From an uncultured Caulobacteraceae bacterium (GTDB lineage Bacteria > Pseudomonadota > Alphaproteobacteria > Caulobacterales > Caulobacteraceae), in NCBI GenBank assembly GCA_937910255.1, contig CALEOQ010000544.1, positions 1-5,210 of the forward strand: a DNA stretch of 5,210 nt, written 5' to 3'. The notes beneath the pieces were generated by a model that saw nothing but the letters and a program-made list of their open reading frames with translations, had not been told where the DNA came from and did no database searches. Position numbers and translations under genes: made by a program. This document shows, piece by piece, positions 1 to 5,210 of this stretch. How positions within the stretch are numbered: the first letter of the stretch is position 1; each line of letters opens with the position of its first letter.

Positions 1-1
1 C

Positions 2-724
2 TTCGACATTTTGGCCAAGGCCGCCGAGATCAAGGCCCGCACCGGCTACATGACTCAGAAGTTCTCGCTCTATGAGGACCTGACCATCGCCGAGAACCTG
101 CAGTTCACCGCCCGTGTCCATGGTCTCGATCGGCGACGCGCCCGGGTGGAAGAGGCCCTGCAGCGCCTGGGGCTGGCCGAGCGTCGCGACCAGTTGGCCG
201 GCGCCCTTTCAGGCGGCTGGAAGCAGCGCCTGGCCTTGGCCTCGGCCACCCTCCACGAGCCTGAGCTTCTGCTGCTCGACGAACCCACAGCCGGCGTGGA
301 TCCCCAGGCGAGGCGCAGCTTCTGGGATGAGATCCATGCCCTGTCGGCCCGCGGCCTCACCGTGCTGGTCTCGACCCACTACATGGACGAGGCCGAGCGC
401 TGTCATGAGATCGCCTATATCAGCTACGGCCGGCTGATCGCCCGCGGCACGGCGGCGGAGGTGGTGGCCAAGGCCCAGATCGTCACCCTGCGCGGCGAGG
501 GTCCAGGCGTCGATCAGCTGGGCGCGGAGATCGAGGGCCAGCCCGGCGTCGACAGCGTCGCCCCCTTTGGCGCCGCCCTGCACGTCAGCGGCGTCGACCG
601 CATGGCGCTGAATGCGGCCCTGGAACCCTGGAAGCGGGCGCCCTTCCGCTGGACGGAGGTGGATCCCACCCTGGAGGACGTCTTCATCAAGCTGATGAAG
701 ACCTCGCAGGACAACTTCCGTTGA
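2..724 (+). CDS. ABC-2 type exporter ATP-binding subunit, 3' part (5' end outside window)
   Basis: This is the nucleotide-binding subunit of an ABC exporter, which powers the membrane permease encoded next. The frame is open from base 2, so the N-terminus and Walker A lie outside the window; 240 residues are visible. In order, they show the Q-loop (YMTQKFSLYEDLT, Gln about residue 19), the signature LSGGWKQRLALA (about 70-80), Walker B LLLLDEP (about 89-95), the D-loop AGVD, and the switch His in VSTHYMDEAE (about 126). A C-terminal regulatory tail ends in DPTLEDVFIKLM. The signature has Trp where the textbook motif LSGGQ has Gln. From memory, a GWKQRLAL form is common in the YbhF/DrrA-like exporter group, so it is probably functional. 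The stop TGA (722-724) overlaps the permease start, indicating one transcript and translational coupling. The substrate cannot be told from sequence; related systems export drugs, lipids or polysaccharides. Confidence 0.93.
   Translation, partial: FDILAKAAEIKARTGYMTQKFSLYEDLTIAENLQFTARVHGLDRRRARVEEALQRLGLAERRDQLAGALSGGWKQRLALASATLHEPELLLLDEPTAGVDPQARRSFWDEIHALSARGLTVLVSTHYMDEAERCHEIAYISYGRLIARGTAAEVVAKAQIVTLRGEGPGVDQLGAEIEGQPGVDSVAPFGAALHVSGVDRMALNAALEPWKRAPFRWTEVDPTLEDVFIKLMKTSQDNFR
708..711 (+). promoter_or_regulatory. Shine-Dalgarno AGGA for the permease
   Basis: AGGA lies 9 bases before the TTG at 721, inside the end of the ATPase gene. It supports TTG as the true start. The next in-frame ATGs lie about 28 codons in and would remove the conserved N-terminal segment and part of the first membrane helix. 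Confidence 0.5.
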
Positions 725-1851
725 CCCTGTCGGCCACGCGAGTCCTCGCCGTTCTGGCCAAGGAGTTCAAGCAGCTCACCCGCGACCGGCTGACCTACGC
801 CATGATGCTGGCGATGCCGGTCATGCAATTGCTGCTGTTCGGCTACGCCATCAACAGCGAGCCCCGCCATCTGCCCACGGCCGTGCTGGCGCAGGAAGAC
901 TCCGTCTTCGCCCGGTCCATCCTGGCCAGCCTCGACAACAGCGACTATTTCGACCTGGTCGCCCAAGCCCGGACGCCCGACGAACTGGACGGCTTGATCC
1001 GCCGGGGCGAGGTGATGTTCGCCATCACCATTCCGGGCGACTTCACCCGCCGGGTGATCCGAGGGGACGCGGCCCAGATCCTGGTGGAGGCCGACGCCAC
1101 AGACCCCACCGCCAGTGGCGCTGCGCTGGCGGCCCTGGCCGCCCTCCCCCGGGAGGCCCTGTCCCACGACCTCAGGGATGGGCCAAATCGGGGCTCGGCG
1201 AGCTCCGGCGACTTCGAGGTCGTCATCCACCGACGCTACAATCCGGAGTCGATCACCGCCTACAATATCGTGCCTGGCCTGCTGGGGGTCATTCTCTCGA
1301 TGACGCTGGTCATGATGACCTCGCTCAGCGTCACCCGGGAGATCGAGCGCGGCACGATGGAAAGCCTGCTGGCCACCCCGGTGCAGCCCCTGGAGGTGAT
1401 GGTCGGCAAGCTTGCGCCCTATGTGCTGGTGGGTCTCGTCCAGACCCTGCTGATCCTGGTCCTGGCGGCGACCCTGTTCCAGGTGCCGATGGCCGGCGGT
1501 TGGGTGGGCCTAGCCCTGGGGGTCGCCCTGTTCATCATCGGCTCCCTGGCGCTGGGCTTCCTGATCTCCACCGTCGCGCGGTCACAGCTCCAGGCCATGC
1601 AGATGAGCATGTTCTACATCCTCCCCTCCATCCTGCTCTCGGGCTTCATGTTCCCCTTTGCGGGCATGCCGGCCTGGGCGCAGGCGATCGGTCAGGTGAT
1701 CCCGGTCACCCACTTCCTCCGCATCGTCCGCGGCGCCCTGCTCAAGGGCCAGGGTCTGGAGGACATGTGGGCCGCGCTGATCCCCCTGGCCGCCTTCGTC
1801 CTGGGGGTCACCGCCCTCGCCATGGCCCGCTATCGCCGAACCCTGGACTAG
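721..1851 (+). CDS. ABC-2 type exporter permease (YbhS/YbhR-like)
   Basis: This is the membrane subunit of the exporter, 376 residues, the usual length for a full ABC-2 permease of the YbhR/YbhS type. It has a cytoplasmic N-terminus (KEFKQLTRDR), a first membrane helix at about 25-44, and a large periplasmic domain at about 45-175. A C-terminal block of five probable membrane helices spans about 180-370. Family landmarks are RRYNPE...YNIVPGLLG (171-189) and the coupling segment TREIERGTMESLLATPVQPLEV (205-226), which contacts the ATPase, and the motif IPVTHFLRIVRG (327-338). The TTG start at 721 overlaps the ATPase stop as TTGA. The gene ends with TAG at 1849-1851 and collides tail-to-tail with the hydrolase gene on the other strand. 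Such exporters usually have an HlyD-like membrane-fusion partner upstream, which would lie outside this window. The substrate is unknown. Confidence 0.94.
   Translation: MTLSATRVLAVLAKEFKQLTRDRLTYAMMLAMPVMQLLLFGYAINSEPRHLPTAVLAQEDSVFARSILASLDNSDYFDLVAQARTPDELDGLIRRGEVMFAITIPGDFTRRVIRGDAAQILVEADATDPTASGAALAALAALPREALSHDLRDGPNRGSASSGDFEVVIHRRYNPESITAYNIVPGLLGVILSMTLVMMTSLSVTREIERGTMESLLATPVQPLEVMVGKLAPYVLVGLVQTLLILVLAATLFQVPMAGGWVGLALGVALFIIGSLALGFLISTVARSQLQAMQMSMFYILPSILLSGFMFPFAGMPAWAQAIGQVIPVTHFLRIVRGALLKGQGLEDMWAALIPLAAFVLGVTALAMARYRRTLD
1848..1851. other. Shared CTAG: overlapping stop codons of two convergent genes
   Basis: The permease stop TAG (1849-1851, + strand) and the hydrolase stop TAG (1850-1848, - strand) together make the palindrome CTAG. 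There is no intergenic space, and I see no hairpin followed by a T-run on either side. Transcription from each side must therefore end inside the other gene or by another mechanism. Confidence 0.9.
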
Positions 1852-2816
1852 TTCGGGCTTCCCGGCAGGGCCTCGAGAAAGACCCGCAGGTCCTGCGCCG
1901 TGCGGTCGGGGAGCTGCTCCATGGGCACATGGCCGCCGTCCGCATAGGTGATCAGTCGCGCCCCGGGGATCGCCTGCGCGAAGCCGGCGCCCCGCTCTGA
2001 GGGAATCACCTGATCCAATGCGCCGACCATCACCAGGGTCGGCACCGAGATGGCGGCGAAGGTCTCGGCGGTCACAGGGTCTGCGCCGCTGCGACGGCGG
2101 GGATCGGCCAGAATGGCCCGATGCCCCGGCGCCCTGGCCAGCTCCACATAGCGATCGACCAGCTCGGGGGTCACAAGAGCCTCGTCCCCATAGGCCTGAC
2201 GCAGGCCGCGGCCGGCCAGGGGCCGGGGGTCGAGGTTGCGCAGCACGCTGCGTCCGACGGGGTTCTCCAACAGTTTGAAGACCAGGGGACGGCTGTCGTC
2301 GCCGCCCTCGCCTTCCGCCGCCTCCGGCCAACCGGCCGCGTTGACCAGCACCAGGCCGCGCACCTTCTGGGGATGGGCGAGCGCGTAGCGCCAGGCTACG
2401 CCGCCGCCCATGGAGTTGCCGGCCAGGACGAAGGACGGGAGGCCCAGCCGGCTCGCGAGCGCATCGACCACCGCCACCTGCCCCTCGGGGCTTGACTGAT
2501 ATCCGGCCGGCGCCCGCGTCAGGCCGTGCCCCGGTAGGTCCAGGCTGACCAGCCGATAGTCGCCTTCCAGGCGCTCCACCCAGGGCTCCCAGGCGTGCAG
2601 GGACGCGGCGAAGCCATGGACCATGACAAGCGTGATCTCAGCGTCTGGGTCGCCCTGGTCGCGGTAATGCACCCGCAGGTCGCCGGGCAGGTCCATGTAT
2701 TGCGAGGCCTCGCCGCCATGGCGGGCCTCCAGATCGGCATAGGGAATGTCGCCGGCGCAGGCTGACAGGCAGGCCGCAGCGACGACGATGGCCAGGAGTC
2801 TCAGGGATCGAAACAT
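1848..2816 (-). CDS. Alpha/beta-hydrolase lipoprotein (esterase/lipase-like)
   Basis: A predicted serine hydrolase of 322 residues, probably anchored to the cell envelope. The N-terminus is a lipoprotein signal peptide: MFRSLRLL, a hydrophobic core, then the lipobox LSAC with Cys20 as the lipidated residue. Ala follows Cys, which by the E. coli Lol rule would favour the outer membrane. The alpha/beta-hydrolase fold follows: oxyanion motif VMVHGFAAS (64-72), DLPGHG (93-98), nucleophile elbow GNSMGG (Ser135), acid GALDQ (Asp268) and GGHVP (His296), a complete catalytic triad. A cap region lies at about 165-245. I chose the start at 2816 because it gives a clean signal peptide and has AAGGGG 9 bases upstream; an in-frame start at 2846 adds ten residues in front of the signal. 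The gene follows the PP2C gene by 69 bases on the same strand and may be co-transcribed. The substrate is unknown; the fold also covers epoxide hydrolases and C-C hydrolases. Confidence 0.92.
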   Translation of the reverse strand: MFRSLRLLAIVVAAACLSACAGDIPYADLEARHGGEASQYMDLPGDLRVHYRDQGDPDAEITLVMVHGFAASLHAWEPWVERLEGDYRLVSLDLPGHGLTRAPAGYQSSPEGQVAVVDALASRLGLPSFVLAGNSMGGGVAWRYALAHPQKVRGLVLVNAAGWPEAAEGEGGDDSRPLVFKLLENPVGRSVLRNLDPRPLAGRGLRQAYGDEALVTPELVDRYVELARAPGHRAILADPRRRSGADPVTAETFAAISVPTLVMVGALDQVIPSERGAGFAQAIPGARLITYADGGHVPMEQLPDRTAQDLRVFLEALPGSPN

Positions 2817-2825
2817 GGCGGAGGG

Positions 2826-2831
2826 CCCCTT
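2826..2831 (-). promoter_or_regulatory. Shine-Dalgarno AAGGGG for the hydrolase lipoprotein
   Basis: On the - strand AAGGGG precedes the ATG at 2816 with a 9-base spacer. This decides the start in favour of 2816 over the longer in-frame option at 2846, which would place this site inside the coding sequence. Confidence 0.5.
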
Positions 2832-2872
2832 CAGCTCGACCGCCAATGCGATCGCCGCGGACCGTCCGGCAA

Positions 2873-2887
2873 GACCGACGTTCGGTC
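2873..2887 (-). repeat. Short inverted repeat at the PP2C stop codon
   Basis: A perfect 6-base stem, GACCGA / TCGGTC, with a 3-base loop overlaps the end of the phosphatase gene. No run of T follows on the - strand, so it does not qualify as a standard rho-independent terminator. It could be a weak pause, an mRNA 3' structure between two co-transcribed genes, or chance in G+C-rich DNA. Confidence 0.3.
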
Positions 2888-3656
2888 AATCCTGTCCCAA
2901 GGTCACCTTGTCGGCCGCCTCGGCGGCGACCAGCACGAAGCTGACATTGTCCGGCGCGCCTCGCGCCAGCGCCGCGGCCAGGAGCGCCTCGGCGGCGGCG
3001 TCCAGGTCGGGGCGATCCATGAACTCCGCCAGTTCCTCATCCTCGACACAGGCGGTCAGGCCGTCGGAGCACAGCAGGAAGACGTCCCCCGCCTGGATCG
3101 GGGCGAACCGACGCTCCAGATCGATCTCGGCGGCGGCGCCCACGGCCCGGGTGATGATGTGGGCGTCAGGGTGGCGGCGGCGCTCGGCCGCGGCGATCTG
3201 CCCGTTGTCGACCAGGCTTTGAACCAGGCTGTGGTCGCGGGTGATCGGGGCGACCATTCCGTCGCGCAACAGATAGGCGCGGCTGTCTCCGGCCCAGACA
3301 CAGGCGAAGTGGCGATCGTGAGCCAGCAAGGCCACCACGGTGGCGCCGCTGGGCGACGCCCCGGGGCCTTCGGAAGATTGAGCAAACAGTTCGGCGTTCA
3401 CCTCGGAGACCGCCCGCACCAGGTCGTTCAGACGGCCAAAACCGGACTCCGAAGCGTCCAGGGCGCCGAGCGCCTCGACCACCCGGGCGGCGGCCACGTC
3501 CCCAGACCGATGTCCGCCCATGCCGTCAGCCACGGCCCACAGGCCATCGCCAGGATGGTCCAGCAGACGATCCTCATTGAGGACGCGCCGGAGGCCCGCA
3601 TGGGTTCGTGCGGCCGAACGAAACCGGAGCCGATCAAGGTCGCGCGCAGGGCTCAT
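2886..3656 (-). CDS. pppA: PP2C-family Ser/Thr protein phosphatase, T6SS-linked (PppA-type)
   Basis: A metal-dependent protein phosphatase of 256 residues, a normal length for bacterial single-domain PP2C enzymes. Motifs appear in family order: RRVLNEDR (23-30, metal-site Glu/Asp), VADGMGGHRSGDVAA (42-56, Asp44), SGATVVALL (103-111), WAGDSRAYLLRDG (121-133), TRDHSL (139-144), ITRAVG (168-173), LLCSDGLT (194-201, Asp198) and GAPDNVSFVLV (233-243, Asp236). All expected metal ligands are present and there is no membrane segment, so it should be cytoplasmic. It starts 4 bases after the stop of the T6SS FHA gene, pointing to translational coupling. In Pseudomonas the phosphatase PppA removes phosphate placed on Fha1 by the kinase PpkA and so switches T6SS off; this neighbour supports the same role here, by inference. 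The frame stays open further upstream, but that would overlap the FHA coding region, and the reading loses PP2C character there. Confidence 0.92.
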   Translation of the reverse strand: MSPARDLDRLRFRSAARTHAGLRRVLNEDRLLDHPGDGLWAVADGMGGHRSGDVAAARVVEALGALDASESGFGRLNDLVRAVSEVNAELFAQSSEGPGASPSGATVVALLAHDRHFACVWAGDSRAYLLRDGMVAPITRDHSLVQSLVDNGQIAAAERRRHPDAHIITRAVGAAAEIDLERRFAPIQAGDVFLLCSDGLTACVEDEELAEFMDRPDLDAAAEALLAAALARGAPDNVSFVLVAAEAADKVTLGQD

Positions 3657-3660
3657 GGCC

Positions 3661-4257
3661 TCAGGCGTCCGACTTGCCGGCCGCCTGGCGATAGGCCTCG
3701 ACAAAGGCGTGACGCAGGGGGCCGCCCGTGGGGTCCTCGGCCGCGGCCAAGGCGGCATGGCGCTGATTGTGGATCTCCCATCGCAGGGCCTGCTGACTCT
3801 TGAGCAGGCTTCCCTGGCGGCGGGCCTCGGCGTCGATGACCTCCGGCGCCAGGGTCTGGACGGCCAGATTGGCCGCCGCATTGGCGCCCTGGGCCATGGC
3901 GGCCATGTGGCGGCCCAGGTCCTCGAACGAGGCGCGCACCGCCTCTGAGTCGGCCAGGAAGCCGGCCGGCGCCCCGCACAGCAGGTCCTGGGCGAGCCGG
4001 CGGGTGGGCGTCCACTTGAACGGGTTGTTGGCCTGGGCGCCGAGGGTCGTGCGGTCCAGCTGCGCCTCGCTCTTCACCCGGGCGCGGTCGGCCATCAGGG
4101 TGGCGAGGCCCAGCACCGTCTGCTGATAGATGGCCCCGATACGAGTCATCAGCTCGTGCGGCTCCTGGCCCGACAGGGAAGAGGCGTCCAGGCCGGCGCC
4201 CTCGCAGAAGGCCTCGATCAGCGACCCGTCCCGGTGCGGCCGGGTGGCCGGCTGGGG
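3661..4257 (-). CDS. tagH: T6SS FHA-domain protein (TagH/Fha type), C-terminal fragment
   Basis: About 198 residues match the C-terminal domain of T6SS FHA scaffold proteins. Landmarks are an approach reading DGSLIEAFCEGAGLD (about 4186-4230), QEPHELMTRIGAIYQQTVLGLATLMADRARVK in pieces (about 4070-4168), and the family hallmark NNPFKW (about 4012-4029) with RASFEDLGRHMAAMAQG after it. It then has an Ala/Gln-rich tail ending in TGA at 3663-3661. The N-terminal FHA domain, which binds phosphothreonine, is missing. Upstream in this frame a stop TAA occurs at 4329-4327, and an unrelated M23/SH3 gene occupies the DNA in another frame. The likely edge of genuine tagH sequence is between about 4235 and 4270, with a Pro/Ala linker visible near it. 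An internal ATG at 4149 is the first Met but lies inside the conserved domain, so I do not take it as the native start. The phosphatase gene follows after 4 bases. It is broken or joined artificially at its 5' side. Confidence 0.82.
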   Translation of the reverse strand, partial: PQPATRPHRDGSLIEAFCEGAGLDASSLSGQEPHELMTRIGAIYQQTVLGLATLMADRARVKSEAQLDRTTLGAQANNPFKWTPTRRLAQDLLCGAPAGFLADSEAVRASFEDLGRHMAAMAQGANAAANLAVQTLAPEVIDAEARRQGSLLKSQQALRWEIHNQRHAALAAAEDPTGGPLRHAFVEAYRQAAGKSDA

Positions 4258-4270
4258 GTCGGACGCGGAA
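4235..4270. other. Junction between tagH fragment and M23/SH3 fragment
   Basis: Recognisable M23/SH3 coding in one - strand frame runs down to about 4256-4270 (ending ...SFRVR). Recognisable TagH coding in a different - strand frame begins at about 4230-4257. Both genes are incomplete on the side facing the junction. No insertion sequence, tRNA, target-site duplication or obvious repeat is visible here, so the cause (recombination, deletion or contig chimera) cannot be decided from the sequence. Confidence 0.65.
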
Positions 4271-4822
4271 GGACTCGCCGGATCGGCCCAGGACGTGCGG
4301 GGGGGTGTATTGGCCGAGCTCCCGGATTATCTCGCCGCGACGGCCAGGTGCCGCGCGCAGTCGAATGCCGTCGTTGATAACGCGCAGCCATTGGCCGAGT
4401 TGCTCGAGGTCAGCGGTCTGCTCCGCCATCGTGCCGCGCGGTGGATCCAGGAACGGATACGGGTCTACGGCGCCTCGGCGGTACACGCCGAAGTGGAGGT
4501 GGGGCGGGGTGGTGCGTGCGTTGCCGGTATTGCCGACGAATCCCAACGTGTCTCCGACCTGGACTTGGTCACCGTCGCGCACGTACTGACTGTCGAGGTG
4601 TGCGTAGTAGACGTTGGCGCCGCGCACGGGGTCCCTCACCCATACGACCTTGCCGCCCAGGTTGGTGAGTCCGACTCGATTGACGCGGCCGGCGGACGCC
4701 GCCAGCACGGGACTCCCCCGACGCGCGAAGATGTCCACGCCGGCGTGACTGCGACGGCCGCCGTCGCGCTCGACCCCGACGATGCCCTGCACGCCCCGCC
4801 TGCCGTACCCTTCCCCCGGCAC
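4256..4822 (-). pseudogene. M23 (LytM-type) metallopeptidase with partial SH3-like domain, truncated at both ends
   Basis: The fragment encodes a zinc peptidase domain that in this family cuts peptidoglycan cross-bridges or serves as an envelope-division factor. Numbered from a GTG at 4822, it shows SHAGVDIFARRGSPVLAA (zinc ligands His26 and Asp30), LGGKVVW, NVYYAHLD (His75) and GNTGNARTTPPHLHFG (His108 and zinc ligand His110), so the active site is complete. A linker and an SH3-like start follow (LRVINDGIRLRAAPG... to SFRVR, about 146-188). The SH3 domain stops abruptly at the junction with tagH, and the longer reading frame beyond it is Arg/Pro/Gly-rich nonsense. At the N-terminus there is no signal peptide, although the family is exported. 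The frame is closed by TAG at 4858-4856, and I see no good ribosome site before the GTG. A complete gene interrupted by sequencing errors, rather than a true pseudogene, remains possible. Confidence 0.75.
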
Positions 4823-4855
4823 GGCCAGCTGCGCCCCGACCTTGCGCCTCCCGGC

Positions 4856-4942
4856 CTACGTGCCCCCGCGCGCGAGCTCCTCCCCCAGGGCGGTGTCGAT
4901 GGCGCGCATCTTCCAGTTCCGGGAGGACGTCAGGGTCGGCAT
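4856..4942 (-). CDS. Short ORF in frame with the M23 fragment, ended by TAG (possible lost N-terminus)
   Basis: An ATG at 4942 opens a 28-codon ORF containing the piece MRAIDTALGEELARGG and ends with TAG at 4858-4856. It is in the same frame as the M23 domain, so reading through the TAG would give a continuous protein from 4942 into the peptidase. The piece does not look like a signal peptide, and about 150 residues that related secreted M23 proteins often carry before the catalytic domain are not here (family recollection). It could be a remnant of the N-terminus, a separate tiny ORF, or chance. Confidence 0.3.
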   Translation of the reverse strand: MPTLTSSRNWKMRAIDTALGEELARGGT

Positions 4943-4980
4943 GGCACGAGTGTACTCAGGCTTCGTAGACTTCGGACGCG
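4943..4980. promoter_or_regulatory. 38-base divergent gap before the selA-like ORF
   Basis: This gap separates the ATG of the short - strand ORF (4942) from the ATG of the selA-like gene (4981). I cannot identify convincing -35/-10 boxes or a strong Shine-Dalgarno for either gene. It is very short for two divergent promoters, so at least one promoter may overlap coding sequence, or one of the starts is not used. Confidence 0.25.
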
Positions 4981-5210
4981 ATGACTCCCGCGAACTCTGA
5001 CGCCCGACAAACCGCCTTCCGCCTGCTGCCCTCGGTGGACGAGCTCCTGCGTGATGAGTCTGTGTCCGAGGCCGGCGCGGGGATGCCCCACGAGCGGCTC
5101 GTTCGCGTCTTGGGTGAGATCCTGGACGCCTGGCGGGCTGAGATCACCGATGGCTCGATCGATGCCGAGGGGCTCTCGGAGCGGGTAGCTGCGGGGGGGG
5201 CGGGCGCCGC
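4981..5210 (+). CDS. selA: SelA-like selenocysteine synthase, N-terminal part (3' end outside window)
   Basis: The frame is open from ATG 4981 to the window edge, 76 codons. The start is well set: an in-frame TAG lies at 4966-4968 and no other start codon falls between. The N-terminus reads RLLPSVDELLRDESV (14-28), then HERLVRVLGEILDAWRAEI. This fits the N-terminal domain of SelA (L-seryl-tRNA(Sec) selenium transferase), where LPSVDELL or LPAIDRLL followed by a helix ending near LDxxR is typical. SelA uses PLP to turn Ser-tRNA(Sec) into Sec-tRNA(Sec) with selenophosphate. The PLP-binding core would lie beyond the window, so the call rests on a short, moderately conserved region. A run of eight G at 5193-5200 makes the last residues sensitive to an indel. 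If correct, selB or selD may follow downstream. Confidence 0.65.
   Translation, partial: MTPANSDARQTAFRLLPSVDELLRDESVSEAGAGMPHERLVRVLGEILDAWRAEITDGSIDAEGLSERVAAGGAGA

Noticed and set aside
514..1230. A 238-codon - strand ORF opposite the ABC transporter genes
   Set aside because: It crosses the ATPase/permease boundary antisense to both, and the sense proteins carry all family motifs.
1582..2331. A 249-codon - strand ORF spanning the permease end and the hydrolase
   Set aside because: It overlaps two strongly supported genes and is Gly/Arg/Pro-rich, typical of an out-of-frame reading in G+C-rich DNA.
2817..2846. Upstream in-frame start for the hydrolase lipoprotein
   Set aside because: It would put ten charged or polar residues before the signal peptide and bury the AAGGGG ribosome site in coding sequence.
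2848..2855. Palindrome GCGATCGC as a possible operator or repeat element
   Set aside because: A single 8-base palindrome in G+C-rich DNA is expected often by chance, and no second copy with regulatory spacing was seen near a promoter.
3657..3881. Longer PP2C protein starting at 3881
   Set aside because: The extra 75 residues are Arg/Pro-rich and overlap tagH in another frame; the ATG at 3656 sits directly after the tagH stop.
3653..4822. A 389-residue - strand reading frame joining the M23 domain to a long C-terminal extension
   Set aside because: After about residue 189 the translation becomes Arg/Pro/Gly-rich and lacks any recognised pattern, while the same DNA in another frame encodes a clear T6SS FHA C-terminal domain. 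The extension is a frame shadow.
4856..4858. In-frame stop before M23 as a selenocysteine codon, prompted by the neighbouring selA
   Set aside because: The codon is TAG; selenocysteine insertion uses TGA. No SECIS-like stem-loop was identified either.
4130..4984. A 284-codon + strand ORF opposite the M23 and tagH fragments
   Set aside because: It is antisense to well-supported coding sequence, has no recognisable motif, and has the composition expected for the complement of a G+C-rich gene.

Overview
The window is about 68-70% G+C and carries dense bacterial genes. It appears to consist of two blocks that meet at about 4,235-4,270. The left block (1 to about 4,255) reads like a Gram-negative proteobacterium. 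It has type VI secretion (T6SS) regulatory genes and a lipoprotein with a lipobox. The gene style would fit a Caulobacter/Phenylobacterium-like alphaproteobacterium, but that taxonomic guess is inference from memory. The right block (about 4,255-5,210) holds a secreted-type M23 peptidase fragment and the first 76 codons of a selA-like gene. Its M23/SH3 architecture reminds me of Gemmatimonadota-type genomes, again inference only.

Layout, left block. On the + strand are the 3' part of an ABC-2 exporter ATPase (cut by the window edge) and its permease, joined by a 4-base TTGA stop/start overlap. On the - strand, reading right to left, are the C-terminal part of a T6SS FHA protein (TagH/Fha type), a PP2C phosphatase (PppA type) 4 bases after it, and a lipoprotein alpha/beta-hydrolase 69 bases further on. 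The permease and the hydrolase converge and share the bases CTAG, so each stop codon lies inside the other gene's stop.

Layout, right block. An M23 (LytM-type) metallopeptidase domain plus the beginning of an SH3-like domain lies on the - strand. It is damaged at both ends. Upstream it meets an in-frame TAG and has no signal peptide. Downstream it runs out of frame into the tagH fragment. A divergent ORF starting at 4,981 on the + strand looks like the N-terminus of selenocysteine synthase SelA and is cut by the right edge.

How the genes work together. PppA and the FHA protein are the phosphatase and phospho-reader of the threonine-phosphorylation switch that controls some T6SSs, and the kinase PpkA is not in view. 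The ABC pair would form a separate drug/lipid-type exporter. The main point of caution is the tagH/M23 junction. Two unrelated genes are both truncated at the same place and in different frames, which looks like a recombination breakpoint or an assembly chimera rather than a functional fusion. I see no RNA genes, CRISPR arrays, insertion sequences or convincing rho-independent terminators.
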